Positions 40,368-49,656 of a stretch of 64,000 nt of DNA are shown here, in pieces. The notes under the pieces are model-generated. The model made no database searches. It was not told the origin of the DNA and was given only the letters and a program-made list of their open reading frames with translations. Made by a program: the position numbers and the translations under genes. Origin of the DNA: Chitinivorax sp. PXF-14 (GTDB taxonomy: Bacteria; Pseudomonadota; Gammaproteobacteria; Burkholderiales; SCOH01); NCBI RefSeq assembly GCF_040812015.1, contig NZ_JBFNXJ010000001.1:248001-312000 (forward strand), read 5' to 3'. Position 1 is the first letter of the stretch, and each line of letters opens with the position of its first letter.

Positions 40368-43249
40368 TCGGCTGATGTGGCGACTTCCGTCGAGTCTGGC
40401 GCGCACAGCGGCAGGCTCAGCGTGAATGTCGTTCCCTCTCCAATTTTGGTGGCGACGGCTATTTTGCCGCCCAATATCCGGGTGACGATTCCGTGCACGA
40501 TGTTCAGCCCCAGCCCGCTACCACCGCGGCCGAGCTTGGTCGTGAAGAATGGGTCCCAGATTTTGTTCAGGTGATCGGCCGGAATGCCGGCCCCATCGTC
40601 GCGAATCACGACAATGGCCTGTGTCCCTGATTGTTGCGCGTGTATCAGTACTTGTCCATGTTCTCGATGTTCGAAGGCGTGCACCAGCGCATTGTTGACC
40701 AGATTGGTCAGCACCTGACCCAGCGGGCCGGGAAAACTGTCCATCTCGATGTGCGGCTGCAAATCGAGCGCCATGCGGTGCGGGCTGTTCTTGAAGCGAG
40801 GTGCGATGGTGACCATGACCTCTTCGATCACCTCCCGCAGGTCGAAGCGACGGCGCTTCTCGCTGGTTTGGTCGACCGCCACCTGCTTGAAGCTGGCGAT
40901 CAGTTCCCGCGCCGACTCCAGGTTGCGCATGAGCAGGTCGACGGCGGTATTGGCCGTGTCGACATAGCCTTGCAGGCTGGAGCGCTTCAGCGTGCCGCCG
41001 GCCAGCTCGGTGCTCAGCAGGCGCGTTTTCTCGTGCAGCGTCGTCGCCACGGTCACCGAGTTGCCGATCGGCGTGTTCAATTCGTGCGCCACCCCCGCCA
41101 CCAGTGAGCCGAGCGACGCCAGCTTCTCCGAATGGATCAGGTCATCCTGCGCCTTCTGCAAGGACTCCATCGCGCTTTGCAGCTCGCGCGTGCGTTCCGT
41201 CACGCGTTGCTCCAGTCGGATGGTCAGCTCGCGCAGCTCGTGCTGGATCTCGCGGCGTTCGGTGATGTCCCGCATGACGGCCATCATCAGCCGCCGGCCA
41301 CCTTGTTCGCAGGGTACGGCAGATAGCTCGCACCAGATGATGCGGCCATCCTTGCGGCGCAACTGCACCTCCATCAGCCTGGCCTCGCGGCGGCTGCGCA
41401 TCAGCTCGATCAGCTCCTGGCGCTGCTCGACATTGACCCAGATGCCAAGGCCCAGCGCCGTTTTGCCCTTGATCTGGTCGGCGGTGTAGCCGAGCAGCGG
41501 CTCCAGCTGCAGATTGGTGTCGATGAAGGTGCCGGTCTGCAGGTCGGTGAACGTGATCAGCTCCGGGATCAGCTCGAACACCTTGGCGAAGCGCTCCTGG
41601 CTATCTCTCAGCTCGGCCTCCATCTGCCGTCTGTCGCTGATGTCGCGCAAGACGGAAATCAAGGTCTGGCGGCCGCCCATCTGGCTGATCGAGGCGGAAA
41701 ACTCAATCCAGGAAATCTGGCCGTCCTTGCGGCATAGCGGCAGTTCGCGCGCGCGGACCTCGCGCTGATGCTGCAAGTCCTGCAACAACTGCAGCCGGTC
41801 GTCGGCGTTGCCCCACAAGCCGAGCGCCATGGTCGTCTGCCCGACGACTTCGTCGCGCCGATATCCTGCCATCGGGAGTATCTGCTGGTTGACGTCGAGC
41901 ACCGTGCCGGTGGCGATGTCCGTGAGGATGATCAGGTCCGGCATCAGCCGGAATGCGGTCTCGAATTTCTCGACGCTTTCTTGCAGCGCCTGCTCGATGA
42001 GCTTGCGTGAGGTGATGTCTTCAACCGTCGCGATGAGGCCGGCGAGCCTGCCGTCCTCGTTGAGCTGGCCGGTGTTGAAGCGCAGCCAGCATGAGGTATT
42101 GTCCGGCTTGAGGTAGCGCACCTCGATGCCGGCGTGACTGTTTTGCCCGAGTGCGATTGTCCAGGCCTCGAGTGCGACGGGCAGGTCGTTCAGGTACAGA
42201 TCGGCATGCCAGGGGCGGCCAAGCAGCTCGCCGGCGGAGCGGCCGGTCAGCCGCTGGAAGGTCACATTTGCGTAGTTGACGATGCCGTCGTTGTCCGTGC
42301 CGATGATGCCGAGTGCCGAGGCCTCGGTGATGGCGCGCAGCCGGGCGTAATAATGCGCCAACTCCTGCCTGAGATCCTGTATCTCGGATTGATCGAGATC
42401 GAAGCGGAACAGCTCGCGGCGCCCGTCGGGCAGGGCAACGCTCACCTGCGACGAGAAAACCTCGAGCAGCTTGCCATCCTTGTGTCTAAGCAGGGTAGTG
42501 GCGTCGCTGGGCTGGCCCGGCCTGGCCAGCTGCTCGGCAAAGTCCTCGACAAAATCGGCGTGGTCATCGGGTCTGAGCAGCAGCTCGTCAATCCGGCGGC
42601 CGCAGGCCTCGTCCCTTTGATAGCCATACCGCTGCTCGCTGGCACGATTCCAGTAGATGACGCGGCGGTCTTCGTCATAGCCCTGGACGGCGATACAGTC
42701 CAGATTCGTCAGCAGGGCATCAAAGCGTGGCTCGGTGGCCGGAGCAAGGGTCAAGGCAATGGCCTCGACCGTGCCATCCTCGTGCAGCAGCGGAATGGCG
42801 CACAGCGACGATGGGGCGGGGTGGCCGGCACACGGCAAGACTGCCTGCAGCGGGTGGTGGATTGGCTGGTGGGTGCGTATCGCCAGGTCGATGGGGTTCT
42901 CGCCCTCGTCCGGCGCCTGCGAGGCACTGAGGGCCCGTATGATCGCCGCGCCATTCATGCCGATCACGCTGTTGCGCGGCAGATTAAGCTGTGTGCAAGC
43001 GTGCTCGTTGCAGTCGACGAGCGTGCCGTCCGGCGCGTGTATGAATACCCCTTGCTCCAAGGTATCGAGCGCGGCGCCATAGCCACGTGCTGTCGTTCGC
43101 AATGAGGCCAGCTCTGCCTCGGCTTGGGTCAGGCGTGCAATCAGCTGCGCCCGGTCCAGGTGGTCATACACTAGGGGTTCACCATCTGCATCGTTGCGAT
43201 AGCTTGAATATAGGCGGAGGCCGGCTGGACTGAAAGCCGCCGAGCCCAT
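40364..43249 (-). CDS. multi-PAS hybrid-type sensor histidine kinase (soluble)
   Basis: 961 residues from the ATG at 43249. No TM segment; five PAS-like domains in a row (about 50-150, 180-290, 305-430, 435-555, 565-690), several with the PAC-type WIEFSAS or WCELSAV strands. A coiled-coil leads to HisKA with ASLGSLVAGVAHELNTPIGN and HATPase_c with NLVNNALVHAFEH, DDGAGIPADHLNKIWDPFFTTK and GGSGLGLNIVHGIV. A cytoplasmic sensor whose partner is the EAL regulator downstream. No receiver domain is attached. The open frame continues upstream through an inverted repeat, so the start is not certain. Confidence 0.9.
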   Translation of the reverse strand: MGSAAFSPAGLRLYSSYRNDADGEPLVYDHLDRAQLIARLTQAEAELASLRTTARGYGAALDTLEQGVFIHAPDGTLVDCNEHACTQLNLPRNSVIGMNGAAIIRALSASQAPDEGENPIDLAIRTHQPIHHPLQAVLPCAGHPAPSSLCAIPLLHEDGTVEAIALTLAPATEPRFDALLTNLDCIAVQGYDEDRRVIYWNRASEQRYGYQRDEACGRRIDELLLRPDDHADFVEDFAEQLARPGQPSDATTLLRHKDGKLLEVFSSQVSVALPDGRRELFRFDLDQSEIQDLRQELAHYYARLRAITEASALGIIGTDNDGIVNYANVTFQRLTGRSAGELLGRPWHADLYLNDLPVALEAWTIALGQNSHAGIEVRYLKPDNTSCWLRFNTGQLNEDGRLAGLIATVEDITSRKLIEQALQESVEKFETAFRLMPDLIILTDIATGTVLDVNQQILPMAGYRRDEVVGQTTMALGLWGNADDRLQLLQDLQHQREVRARELPLCRKDGQISWIEFSASISQMGGRQTLISVLRDISDRRQMEAELRDSQERFAKVFELIPELITFTDLQTGTFIDTNLQLEPLLGYTADQIKGKTALGLGIWVNVEQRQELIELMRSRREARLMEVQLRRKDGRIIWCELSAVPCEQGGRRLMMAVMRDITERREIQHELRELTIRLEQRVTERTRELQSAMESLQKAQDDLIHSEKLASLGSLVAGVAHELNTPIGNSVTVATTLHEKTRLLSTELAGGTLKRSSLQGYVDTANTAVDLLMRNLESARELIASFKQVAVDQTSEKRRRFDLREVIEEVMVTIAPRFKNSPHRMALDLQPHIEMDSFPGPLGQVLTNLVNNALVHAFEHREHGQVLIHAQQSGTQAIVVIRDDGAGIPADHLNKIWDPFFTTKLGRGGSGLGLNIVHGIVTRILGGKIAVATKIGEGTTFTLSLPLCAPDSTEVATSAE

Positions 43250-43277
43250 TTTCGACGGAATACGGCGGGCAATGCAA

Positions 43278-43300
43278 ACAGGCCTGCAATGCAGGCCTGT
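43278..43300. repeat. perfect inverted repeat between ArsR gene and PAS kinase gene
   Basis: ACAGGCCTGC-AAT-GCAGGCCTGT; outer CGGCGG and CCGCCG blocks could extend the fold. On the minus strand it is followed by only TTTG, so it would be a weak terminator or attenuator between the ArsR gene and the kinase. Confidence 0.55.
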
Positions 43301-43355
43301 CTTCAATCCGCCGAAGGTACAAGGGGGCTCGGCGCCAGCCCTGCACAACCCGGGG

Positions 43356-43673
43356 TTATTTGGTGAAGCCGCAGAACACGTCGTGGATCATGCCGATCAC
43401 TTCCAACGTGCGGGCATCGCCGACCCGGTAGAACACGCGGTTGGCATCCTTGCGCGTGCGCAGCACGCCCTTGTCCCGCATGATGGCCAGGTGTTGTGAG
43501 ATATTGCTCTGAGATGTGCCGACCTGATCGACAATATCCTGCACACTGACTTCCTTGTCGCCGAGCACATAAAGAATCTTCAGGCGAATCGGATGCGACA
43601 TGGCTTTCATCGCACGCGATGCCTGCTCGATTTGCTCGTCCATCACCATCAAATCAGCAGCATCTTGTTTCAT
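43356..43673 (-). CDS. ArsR/SmtB-family transcriptional regulator
   Basis: 105 residues from the ATG at 43673 (a GTG at 43694 would give 112). Winged helix: MKAMSHPIRLKILYVLGDKEVSVQDIVDQVGTSQSNISQHLAIMRDKGVL with wing RKDANRVFYRV. No CxC metal motif in the recognition helix; one Cys near the C-terminus (DVFCGF). A 16-bp palindrome 53 bp upstream is the likely autoregulatory operator. The PAS kinase and EAL regulator follow on the same strand, separated by an inverted repeat. Confidence 0.88.
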   Translation of the reverse strand: MKQDAADLMVMDEQIEQASRAMKAMSHPIRLKILYVLGDKEVSVQDIVDQVGTSQSNISQHLAIMRDKGVLRTRKDANRVFYRVGDARTLEVIGMIHDVFCGFTK

Positions 43674-43725
43674 GATCGACTCGAGTTTCCCCACTGAATA
43701 AATCTCACTGAGAAGCGGAACTGGT

Positions 43726-43741
43726 ATTAGAATATTCTAAT
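43726..43741. promoter_or_regulatory. 16-bp perfect palindrome, likely ArsR-family operator
   Basis: ATTAGAATATTCTAAT with no spacer, lying upstream of the ArsR/SmtB gene. AT-rich perfect palindromes of this size are typical operators for this family. Confidence 0.6.
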
Positions 43742-43892
43742 GGTAGCAGGAAAAAAAATGGCGTTCAAGCTAAATCCACTTGGCATACGAAAATATAAAA
43801 CGCCAGGTAACGGATACGAGCCCGGTTATCCGTCAACCACTCGCACGACGCACCGCTTGGTGCATTTACGAATGGGGATCAACTCAAACGCT

Positions 43893-43900
43893 GCTAAAAT
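43893..43900 (+). promoter_or_regulatory. possible extended -10 for gpmI
   Basis: GCTAAAAT, preceded by T at 43892, gives TG-C-TAAAAT, an extended -10 element 38 bp before the gpmI start. No good -35 is seen. Confidence 0.35.
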
Positions 43901-43938
43901 AGCACACGATTTTCATTTCGTAAAAGACAGCCGCCGCC

Positions 43939-45462
43939 ATGCCTGCCGTAAAACCCGCTATCCTGCTTATTCTTGATGGCTTTGGCCATCGCCTCGAAGG
44001 TGATGATAATGCCATTTTGCATGCCAACAAGCCCAACTGGGATCGTCTGACAAAGACATACCCATACACCACCATCAATGCCTCCGAACAGTTTGTCGGC
44101 CTGCCCGCTCATCAGTTCGGCAATTCCGAGGTGGGGCATCTGAACATCGGGGCGGGGCGCGTGATTCGCCAGGACATTTCGCGCATCGACTACGATATCG
44201 AGACCGGTGCATTCTTCCGCAACCCTACGCTGCTCGACGCAGCGCAGAAAGCCCGGCAGGGCACGCTGCACATTCTTGGCCTGGTGTCGGACGGCGGCGT
44301 GCATAGCCACGAGGCGCACATCTTCGCGTTGTTGAAATTGGCGCACGAGCAGGGGGTGGGCAGCATCGCCGTCCATGCTTTTCTGGATGGCCGCGATACA
44401 CCACCAAAGAGCGCCGAAACCTACCTGGCCCGCTTGCAGGCGCAATGCGACGCCACTCCGGGCGCACGCATCGCCACGCTGGTCGGGCGCTATTTCGCCA
44501 TGGACCGCGACAAGCGCTGGGAACGCGTCGAGCCGGTGTATGACATGCTGACGCAGGGCGTGGCAGAATTCAGTGCGCCGGATGCCCAGGCGGGCTTGGC
44601 TGCGGCCTATGCGCGCGGCGAGAGCGATGAATTCGTCAAGACGACGGTGATTGGTGCCCCGGCACCGATCAAGGATGGCGATACGGCCGTGTTCGTCAAT
44701 TTCCGTGCGGACCGCGCGCGTCAATTGACCCAGGCGCTGGCGTGGCCTCATTTCGACGGCTTCGCGCGCAAGGTTCAACCCAAGCTTGCCTATTTCGCGT
44801 CGATGTCGAGCTATGGCGAGGCGTATGCCAATCCGGTCGCCTTCCCGCCGCAGCGCTTCAGCAACACGCTGGGCGAATACCTCGGCAAGCTCGGTCTCAA
44901 GCAGTTGCGTATCGCCGAAACCGAAAAGTATCCACATGTGACTTACTTCTTCAGCGGTGGCGAAGAGCAGCCCTTCCCGGGGGAGGACCGCATCCTGGTG
45001 CCGTCGCCCAAGGTCGCAACCTATGACCTGCAGCCCGAAATGAGCGCACCCGAGGTGACCGCCAGGCTGGTCGAGGCCATCAGAAGCAAGCAGTACGCAT
45101 GCATCATGTGCAACTACGCAAATGGCGACATGGTGGGCCACACCGGCAATTTCGATGCGGCCAGGCAGGCCATCGAGGCGCTGGACCAGTGTGTGGGCCG
45201 TGTCGTGGCAGCGGCCCAGGAAGTCGGCGCGGAAGTGTTGATCACCGCCGATCACGGCAATGCCGAAATGATGCACGATGACGACAGTGGCCAGGTGCAC
45301 ACCCAGCATACGACCAACCTTGTGCCCTTCCTTTATGTCGGGCGTCCGGCAACACTGGCCGACACGGGGGCGTTGCAGGACGTAGCGCCCACGCTGTTGG
45401 CCATGATGGGGGTCGAGCAGCCGGTGGAAATGACGGGCCATTCATTGATCCGATTCGCGTGA
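43939..45462 (+). CDS. gpmI: 2,3-bisphosphoglycerate-independent phosphoglycerate mutase
   Basis: 507 residues, the usual length. Alkaline-phosphatase-superfamily metal sites: AILLILDGFGH near the N-terminus, the phosphoserine region GNSEVGHLNIGAGR, GLVSDGGVHSHEAHI, and late metal ligands NYANGDMVGHTG and TADHGNAE. It interconverts 3- and 2-phosphoglycerate in glycolysis and gluconeogenesis. The stop overlaps the GTG start of the next gene, giving translational coupling. Confidence 0.97.
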   Translation: MPAVKPAILLILDGFGHRLEGDDNAILHANKPNWDRLTKTYPYTTINASEQFVGLPAHQFGNSEVGHLNIGAGRVIRQDISRIDYDIETGAFFRNPTLLDAAQKARQGTLHILGLVSDGGVHSHEAHIFALLKLAHEQGVGSIAVHAFLDGRDTPPKSAETYLARLQAQCDATPGARIATLVGRYFAMDRDKRWERVEPVYDMLTQGVAEFSAPDAQAGLAAAYARGESDEFVKTTVIGAPAPIKDGDTAVFVNFRADRARQLTQALAWPHFDGFARKVQPKLAYFASMSSYGEAYANPVAFPPQRFSNTLGEYLGKLGLKQLRIAETEKYPHVTYFFSGGEEQPFPGEDRILVPSPKVATYDLQPEMSAPEVTARLVEAIRSKQYACIMCNYANGDMVGHTGNFDAARQAIEALDQCVGRVVAAAQEVGAEVLITADHGNAEMMHDDDSGQVHTQHTTNLVPFLYVGRPATLADTGALQDVAPTLLAMMGVEQPVEMTGHSLIRFA

Positions 45463-46778
45463 AATCACTCTCGCTTCATGCCGCAATGGCGCTGCTTCTG
45501 GCAGCGCCTTTTGCGTCTTCCGCGCCGGCCGAACCGGAGGTGCCAAAAGCCGAGCTCAAAGAGCTGCGCAGCCAGATCCAAAGCCTGCAGAAAGAAATCG
45601 AAAAGGGTGAGGCGAACCGGGTAGAGGCGGTCGACGCGCTGAAGTCATCCGAGCGAGCCATTTCCGAGGCCAATCGTCTGATCGACAGCCTGTCGACCGA
45701 GCACGTGCAGGCCCGCCAGGAGTTGCAACGCCTGAAGAACGACCTGGCCGCGCGCCGCCGCGAGACCCTGGATCGCCAGCAGCAACTGGGCAAGCTCGTT
45801 GCCGCGCATTACCGGGCGGGGCAGCCCGATGCGGTCAAGCTTGCCCTGTCGGGGCAGGACCCCGCCCTGGCCGAGCGTGAGCTAACCTACTACCGCTATA
45901 TTGCCCAGGCGGAAACCAAGCTCATTGCCGCGCTCAGGCTGCAGATGAGCGAGCTCAACGCCTTGCTGGAGCAAGCCGCCGCCAAGGAGCGTGAACTACA
46001 GCGCATCGAGACCGACAAGCGCGCGCAGAAAACCACGCTGGAGCAGCAGAAGGTCGAGCGTGCCGCGGTGCTGGCCAAAGTATCGGGCGAGATCAAGTCG
46101 CGGCGGCAGGCCGTCGATAAGCTCAAGCAGGATGAGCAACGTCTGACCCAGCTCATCACGCGCCTGACCCGCCTGGCGGAAGAGCGCGAGCGGGCGGCCC
46201 GCATCCGTGCGGCCAAGCTCGCGGCAGAACAGGCGAAAGCCAAGGCGCGGGCGGAACGCGCCGCCAAGGCCAGCAAGTCGGAGGTGGCGAAGAATGCAAC
46301 TAAATCCGAGCTGGCCGACTCTAAGCCGGCGGAAAGCACTGTCATCGCCCGTAATGATGTCGTGCCGGAGCCGGTTGCCGGGGACAGCTTCGTCGCGCTC
46401 AAGGGGCGCTTGCGCCTGCCGGCCCGCGGCGATGTGCTGCATCGCTTCGGCTCGCCACGGGCCGAGGGGGGTAGCAACTGGCGCGGAGTGTTCATCCGGA
46501 CGTCGCCGGGCGAGGCCGTGCACGCCATCGCCGCGGGGCAGGTGGTATTCGCCGATTGGCTGCGTGGCTTCGGCAACCTGCTGATCATCGACCACGGCGG
46601 CGGCTATCTAAGCTTGTACGGTTATAACGAATCGCTGCTCAAACGAGTCGGCGACCGGGTCAAGGCCGGTGACGTGGTCACCCGCGCGGGCAACACCGGC
46701 GGGGCTGAGGAAACCGGGTTATACTTTGAATTACGCCATTTAGGTAAGCCGCTCGACCCCGCCCAGTGGACGAGCTGA
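45459..46778 (+). CDS. EnvC-like murein hydrolase activator (degenerate M23)
   Basis: 439 residues. Signal peptide (about 1-22), a long coiled-coil region (about 30-270, rich in Glu, Lys, Arg and Ala), an Ala/Lys-rich linker and a C-terminal LytM/M23 fold (about 320-439). The metal site is eroded: the usual HxH strand reads GLYFELRHLG and the N-terminal His position is altered, so it likely acts as an amidase activator like E. coli EnvC, working at the septum. GTG start overlaps gpmI. Confidence 0.9.
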   Translation: MKSLSLHAAMALLLAAPFASSAPAEPEVPKAELKELRSQIQSLQKEIEKGEANRVEAVDALKSSERAISEANRLIDSLSTEHVQARQELQRLKNDLAARRRETLDRQQQLGKLVAAHYRAGQPDAVKLALSGQDPALAERELTYYRYIAQAETKLIAALRLQMSELNALLEQAAAKERELQRIETDKRAQKTTLEQQKVERAAVLAKVSGEIKSRRQAVDKLKQDEQRLTQLITRLTRLAEERERAARIRAAKLAAEQAKAKARAERAAKASKSEVAKNATKSELADSKPAESTVIARNDVVPEPVAGDSFVALKGRLRLPARGDVLHRFGSPRAEGGSNWRGVFIRTSPGEAVHAIAAGQVVFADWLRGFGNLLIIDHGGGYLSLYGYNESLLKRVGDRVKAGDVVTRAGNTGGAEETGLYFELRHLGKPLDPAQWTS

Positions 46779-46798
46779 GTCAACATTAGGACGCATCC

Positions 46799-48226
46799 AT
46801 GCGCAACAATATGCAGAAATTCGGTCTGGTCTCCGCTGGCGTTATCGTCGGCGTACTGATCAGCCTCAACTTTGGCGCCATTGCCGAAAAAAATCAGGAG
46901 ACCCAGCCGCTGCCGGTTGAGGATCTGCGCGCCTTTACAGAGGTGTTTGGCCGAATCAAGGCCGACTATGTCGAGCCGGTGGAAGACAAGAAGCTGATCC
47001 GCGAGGCCATCAACGGCATGTTGTCCGGCCTCGATCCCCATTCGGTCTACCTCGACGAGGCTGCATTCAAGGAGTTGCGCGAAAGTACCCAGGGTGAATT
47101 CGGTGGGCTCGGCCTCGAAGTCGGCGTTGAGGACGGCTTCGTCAAGGTGATCACGCCGATCGAAGATACCCCGGCATTCAAGGCCGGCATCAAGTCCGGG
47201 GACCTGATCATCAAGCTCGACGATGCGACCGTGCGCGGCATGTCGCTCAACGACGCAGTCAAGAAGATGCGCGGCAAGCCCAATACCAACATCACGCTGA
47301 CCGTGATCCGCAAGGGTGAGAGCAAGCCGCTGACCTTCACGCTGACGCGTGCGGTGATCAAGGTGCAGAGCGTCAAGGGCAAGCTGCTGGACGATAGCTA
47401 CGGCTATGTACGCATCACCCAGTTCCAGGAGCACACGGTAGAGGACCTGGCCAAGGCGATCGACAGCCAGTACAAGCAGGGCAAGGGTGGGCTGAAGGGT
47501 TTCGTGCTCGATCTGCGCAACGACCCGGGTGGCCTGCTTGACGCAGCGGTAGGCGTTTCCGCAGCCTTCCTGCCCGCCAATACCATGGTGGTGTACACCG
47601 ATGGCCGTGTGTCGGACTCCAAGATGAAGAAATTCACCAACAAGGAAGACTACGCGCGCCGCAGCGACGACCCGCTGAAAAACCTGCCCAAGGAGATCAA
47701 GAGTGTGCCGATGGTCGTGCTCGTCAACGGCGGCTCGGCATCGGCATCCGAAATCGTGGCGGGCGCCCTGCAGGATCACAAGCGCGCCATCGTCGTCGGT
47801 ACGCAGACCTTCGGTAAGGGCTCGGTTCAGTCCGTGCTGCCGCTCTCGGCCACCACTGGCATCAAGCTGACGACGGCACGTTACTACACGCCGAACGGAC
47901 GGTCGATCCAGGCCAAGGGGATCGAGCCCGATGTCGAGGTCGAAGAGGCCAAGCTCAGCTCGCTCGACGCGGGCTTGCGCTTCCGTGAAGCGGACCTGGC
48001 TGGGCATCTGGACAACCCGCAGGACCCCGAGGCAGGCAAGCAGCCAGCCAAACCGGCTGCCGCCCCTAAGGCACAACCGGCCAAGGGTGGAGCGGGGAAG
48101 GATGATGCAGGCAAGGTCGATGGCCCGATCGAATTCGGCTCGAAGCAGGACTACCAGTTGCAGCAGGCACTCAATGTGCTGAAGGTGCAGCAGATCGTGG
48201 TCAGCAAGATGGGCCCGAAGTCTTGA
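46799..48226 (+). CDS. ctpA: C-terminal processing protease (S41)
   Basis: 475 residues. Signal or anchor TM (about 8-28), an N-terminal helical part with INGMLSGLDPHSVYLD, a PDZ domain (about 90-180, containing GGLGLEVGVEDG and AFKAGIKSGD) and the S41 catalytic domain with the Ser in NGGSASASEIVAGALQDH and the Lys in TFGKGSVQ. A Pro/Ala/Lys-rich insert lies near the end. A periplasmic tail-specific protease. The gpmI-envC-ctpA order is common in beta- and gammaproteobacteria. A terminator follows. Confidence 0.95.
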   Translation: MRNNMQKFGLVSAGVIVGVLISLNFGAIAEKNQETQPLPVEDLRAFTEVFGRIKADYVEPVEDKKLIREAINGMLSGLDPHSVYLDEAAFKELRESTQGEFGGLGLEVGVEDGFVKVITPIEDTPAFKAGIKSGDLIIKLDDATVRGMSLNDAVKKMRGKPNTNITLTVIRKGESKPLTFTLTRAVIKVQSVKGKLLDDSYGYVRITQFQEHTVEDLAKAIDSQYKQGKGGLKGFVLDLRNDPGGLLDAAVGVSAAFLPANTMVVYTDGRVSDSKMKKFTNKEDYARRSDDPLKNLPKEIKSVPMVVLVNGGSASASEIVAGALQDHKRAIVVGTQTFGKGSVQSVLPLSATTGIKLTTARYYTPNGRSIQAKGIEPDVEVEEAKLSSLDAGLRFREADLAGHLDNPQDPEAGKQPAKPAAAPKAQPAKGGAGKDDAGKVDGPIEFGSKQDYQLQQALNVLKVQQIVVSKMGPKS

Positions 48227-48246
48227 GTGGCTGACCCGTCGTTCTG

Positions 48247-48272
48247 ACAAGGGCCGCAATCGCGGCCCTTGT
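48247..48272 (+). terminator. terminator after ctpA
   Basis: ACAAGGGCCGC-AATC-GCGGCCCTTGT followed by TGTTTGTG; good stem, moderate T content. Confidence 0.8.
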
Positions 48273-48314
48273 TGTTTGTGCCACCGATGGTGATGATCGG
48301 TGCAGGCAAAACAA

Positions 48315-48347
48315 AAAACCCGCATGGCGCAACGCTATGCGGGTTTT
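48315..48347 (-). terminator. terminator of the tRNA-Leu transcript
   Basis: AAAACCCGCAT / ATGCGGGTTTT with an 11-bp loop; on the minus strand it is followed by TTTTTTG. It lies 20 bp beyond the tRNA 3' end. Confidence 0.85.
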
Positions 48348-48367
48348 GGGTATGCGTGAACCAAACT

Positions 48368-48452
48368 TGGTGCCCAGGGACGGACTCGAACCGTCACGCC
48401 TTGCGGCGGGGGATTTTGAGTCCCCTGCGTCTACCGATTTCGCCACCTGGGC
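48368..48452 (-). tRNA. tRNA-Leu (anticodon CAA)
   Basis: 85 nt including an encoded CCA. Acceptor stem GCCCAGG pairs with CCTGGGC; the anticodon stem GGGGA/TCCCC encloses loop CTCAAAA, giving anticodon CAA, which reads UUG codons. A long variable arm (GCCGCAAGGC) marks a class II tRNA, and the T-arm carries GGTTCGAGTCC. It lies between ctpA and queA on the opposite strand. Its wobble base is a target of TrmL, also encoded in this window. Confidence 0.96.
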
Positions 48453-48621
48453 CGCAGATGGTCTGGCTGCCTGATTCAGATTTGGTCAGCCAAAAGTAGG
48501 AGGCGGATTATCCATGAAAGGTGACATGCAGGCAAGCCCTTTTGCCCAGCCATGGGGGCTCGGCTATACTCGACTGTTGTGATTTCAATGGGCGGCCCTG
48601 TCGCTCCGCCTTCCCCTCTCC

Positions 48622-49656
48622 ATGCGTACCGACGATTTCGACTACACCTTGCCTGATGAGCTGATTGCTCAATCCCCGTGTTCCGAACGTGGCGGCAGCC
48701 GGCTGCTGACGCTGGATGGCCGTAGTGGCCATTTTGCCGACCGGATGTTTGCCGACTTGCCGACGCTCGTGCGCGCGGGCGATCTGCTGGTCTTCAACAA
48801 CACCAAGGTGATCAAGGCGCGCCTGTTCGGCCAGAAGGCCAGTGGCGGCCAGGTCGAGGTGCTGGTGGAGCGGGTGCTCAATACCCATGAGGTGTTGGCG
48901 CACGTGCGTTCCAGCAAGTCTCCCAAGCCAGGTAGCCAGCTGCTGCTTGCGCAACGTTGGCAGGTGGAGATGGTCGAGCGGCAGGGGGATCTGTTTCGCC
49001 TGCGCTTCCAGGCTGAGGATGACGTCCTGTCGATACTCGAGCAGTCGGGCCAGTTGCCCCTGCCGCCGTATATCGAGCACAGCCCCGACAATACCGACGA
49101 AACACGTTACCAGACGGTCTATGCCGAGCATCCTGGCGCGGTGGCGGCGCCGACAGCCGGTCTGCATTTCGACGATGCAATGCTGCAGCGCCTGCGCGAG
49201 ATGGGCGTCAAACTCGCCTATGTCACGCTGCATGTCGGCGCTGGCACGTTCCAGCCCGTGCGCGTTGACCACATCGCCGAGCATCGCATGCACAGCGAGC
49301 TGTATTCGATCCCGCCGGAAACCGTCGATGCGGTGGCCGAAGCCAGAAGGAGCGGTGGGCGGGTGACTGCAATCGGCACTACCAGCCTGCGTGCGCTCGA
49401 GGCCGCCTCGCAATCCGGCACCTTGCAGGTGGGGCAGGGTGAGACTGACATCTTCATTACCCCCGGCTATCGCTTCAACACGGTCGACCGGCTGCTGACC
49501 AATTTCCACCTACCCAAGTCGACCCTGTTGATGTTGGTGTCCGCCTTTGCAGGCTACGACCATATGCGTGGCGCCTATGCACATGCCGTTGCCGAACGTT
49601 ATCGCTTCTTCAGCTATGGTGATGCCATGCTGATTGATCGCAACGAGGACATGTGA
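48622..49656 (+). CDS. queA: S-adenosylmethionine:tRNA ribosyltransferase-isomerase
   Basis: 344 residues. N-terminal [25 protein letters not shown], then [15 protein letters not shown], the [12 protein letters not shown] motif, [12 protein letters not shown], and [19 protein letters not shown] are QueA signatures. It transfers the ribosyl part of SAM to preQ1 in tRNA to make epoxyqueuosine. Together with tgt at 51.3 kb it belongs to the queuosine pathway. The stop overlaps the start of the next gene. Confidence 0.96.
   Translation: MRTDDFDYTLPDELIAQSPCSERGGSRLLTLDGRSGHFADRMFADLPTLVRAGDLLVFNNTKVIKARLFGQKASGGQVEVLVERVLNTHEVLAHVRSSKSPKPGSQLLLAQRWQVEMVERQGDLFRLRFQAEDDVLSILEQSGQLPLPPYIEHSPDNTDETRYQTVYAEHPGAVAAPTAGLHFDDAMLQRLREMGVKLAYVTLHVGAGTFQPVRVDHIAEHRMHSELYSIPPETVDAVAEARRSGGRVTAIGTTSLRALEAASQSGTLQVGQGETDIFITPGYRFNTVDRLLTNFHLPKSTLLMLVSAFAGYDHMRGAYAHAVAERYRFFSYGDAMLIDRNEDM

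Noticed and set aside
43808-43831. Hairpin ACGGATA / TATCCGT upstream of gpmI
   Set aside because: Short stem with a 10-bp loop and no T-run; not a convincing terminator or riboswitch.
43740-43976. 78-codon plus-strand frame between the ArsR palindrome and gpmI
   Set aside because: No Shine-Dalgarno, overlaps the gpmI start in another frame, and the protein has no motif or hydrophobic character.
43894-45441. 515-codon minus-strand frame opposite gpmI
   Set aside because: Antisense shadow of gpmI with no protein-like motifs.
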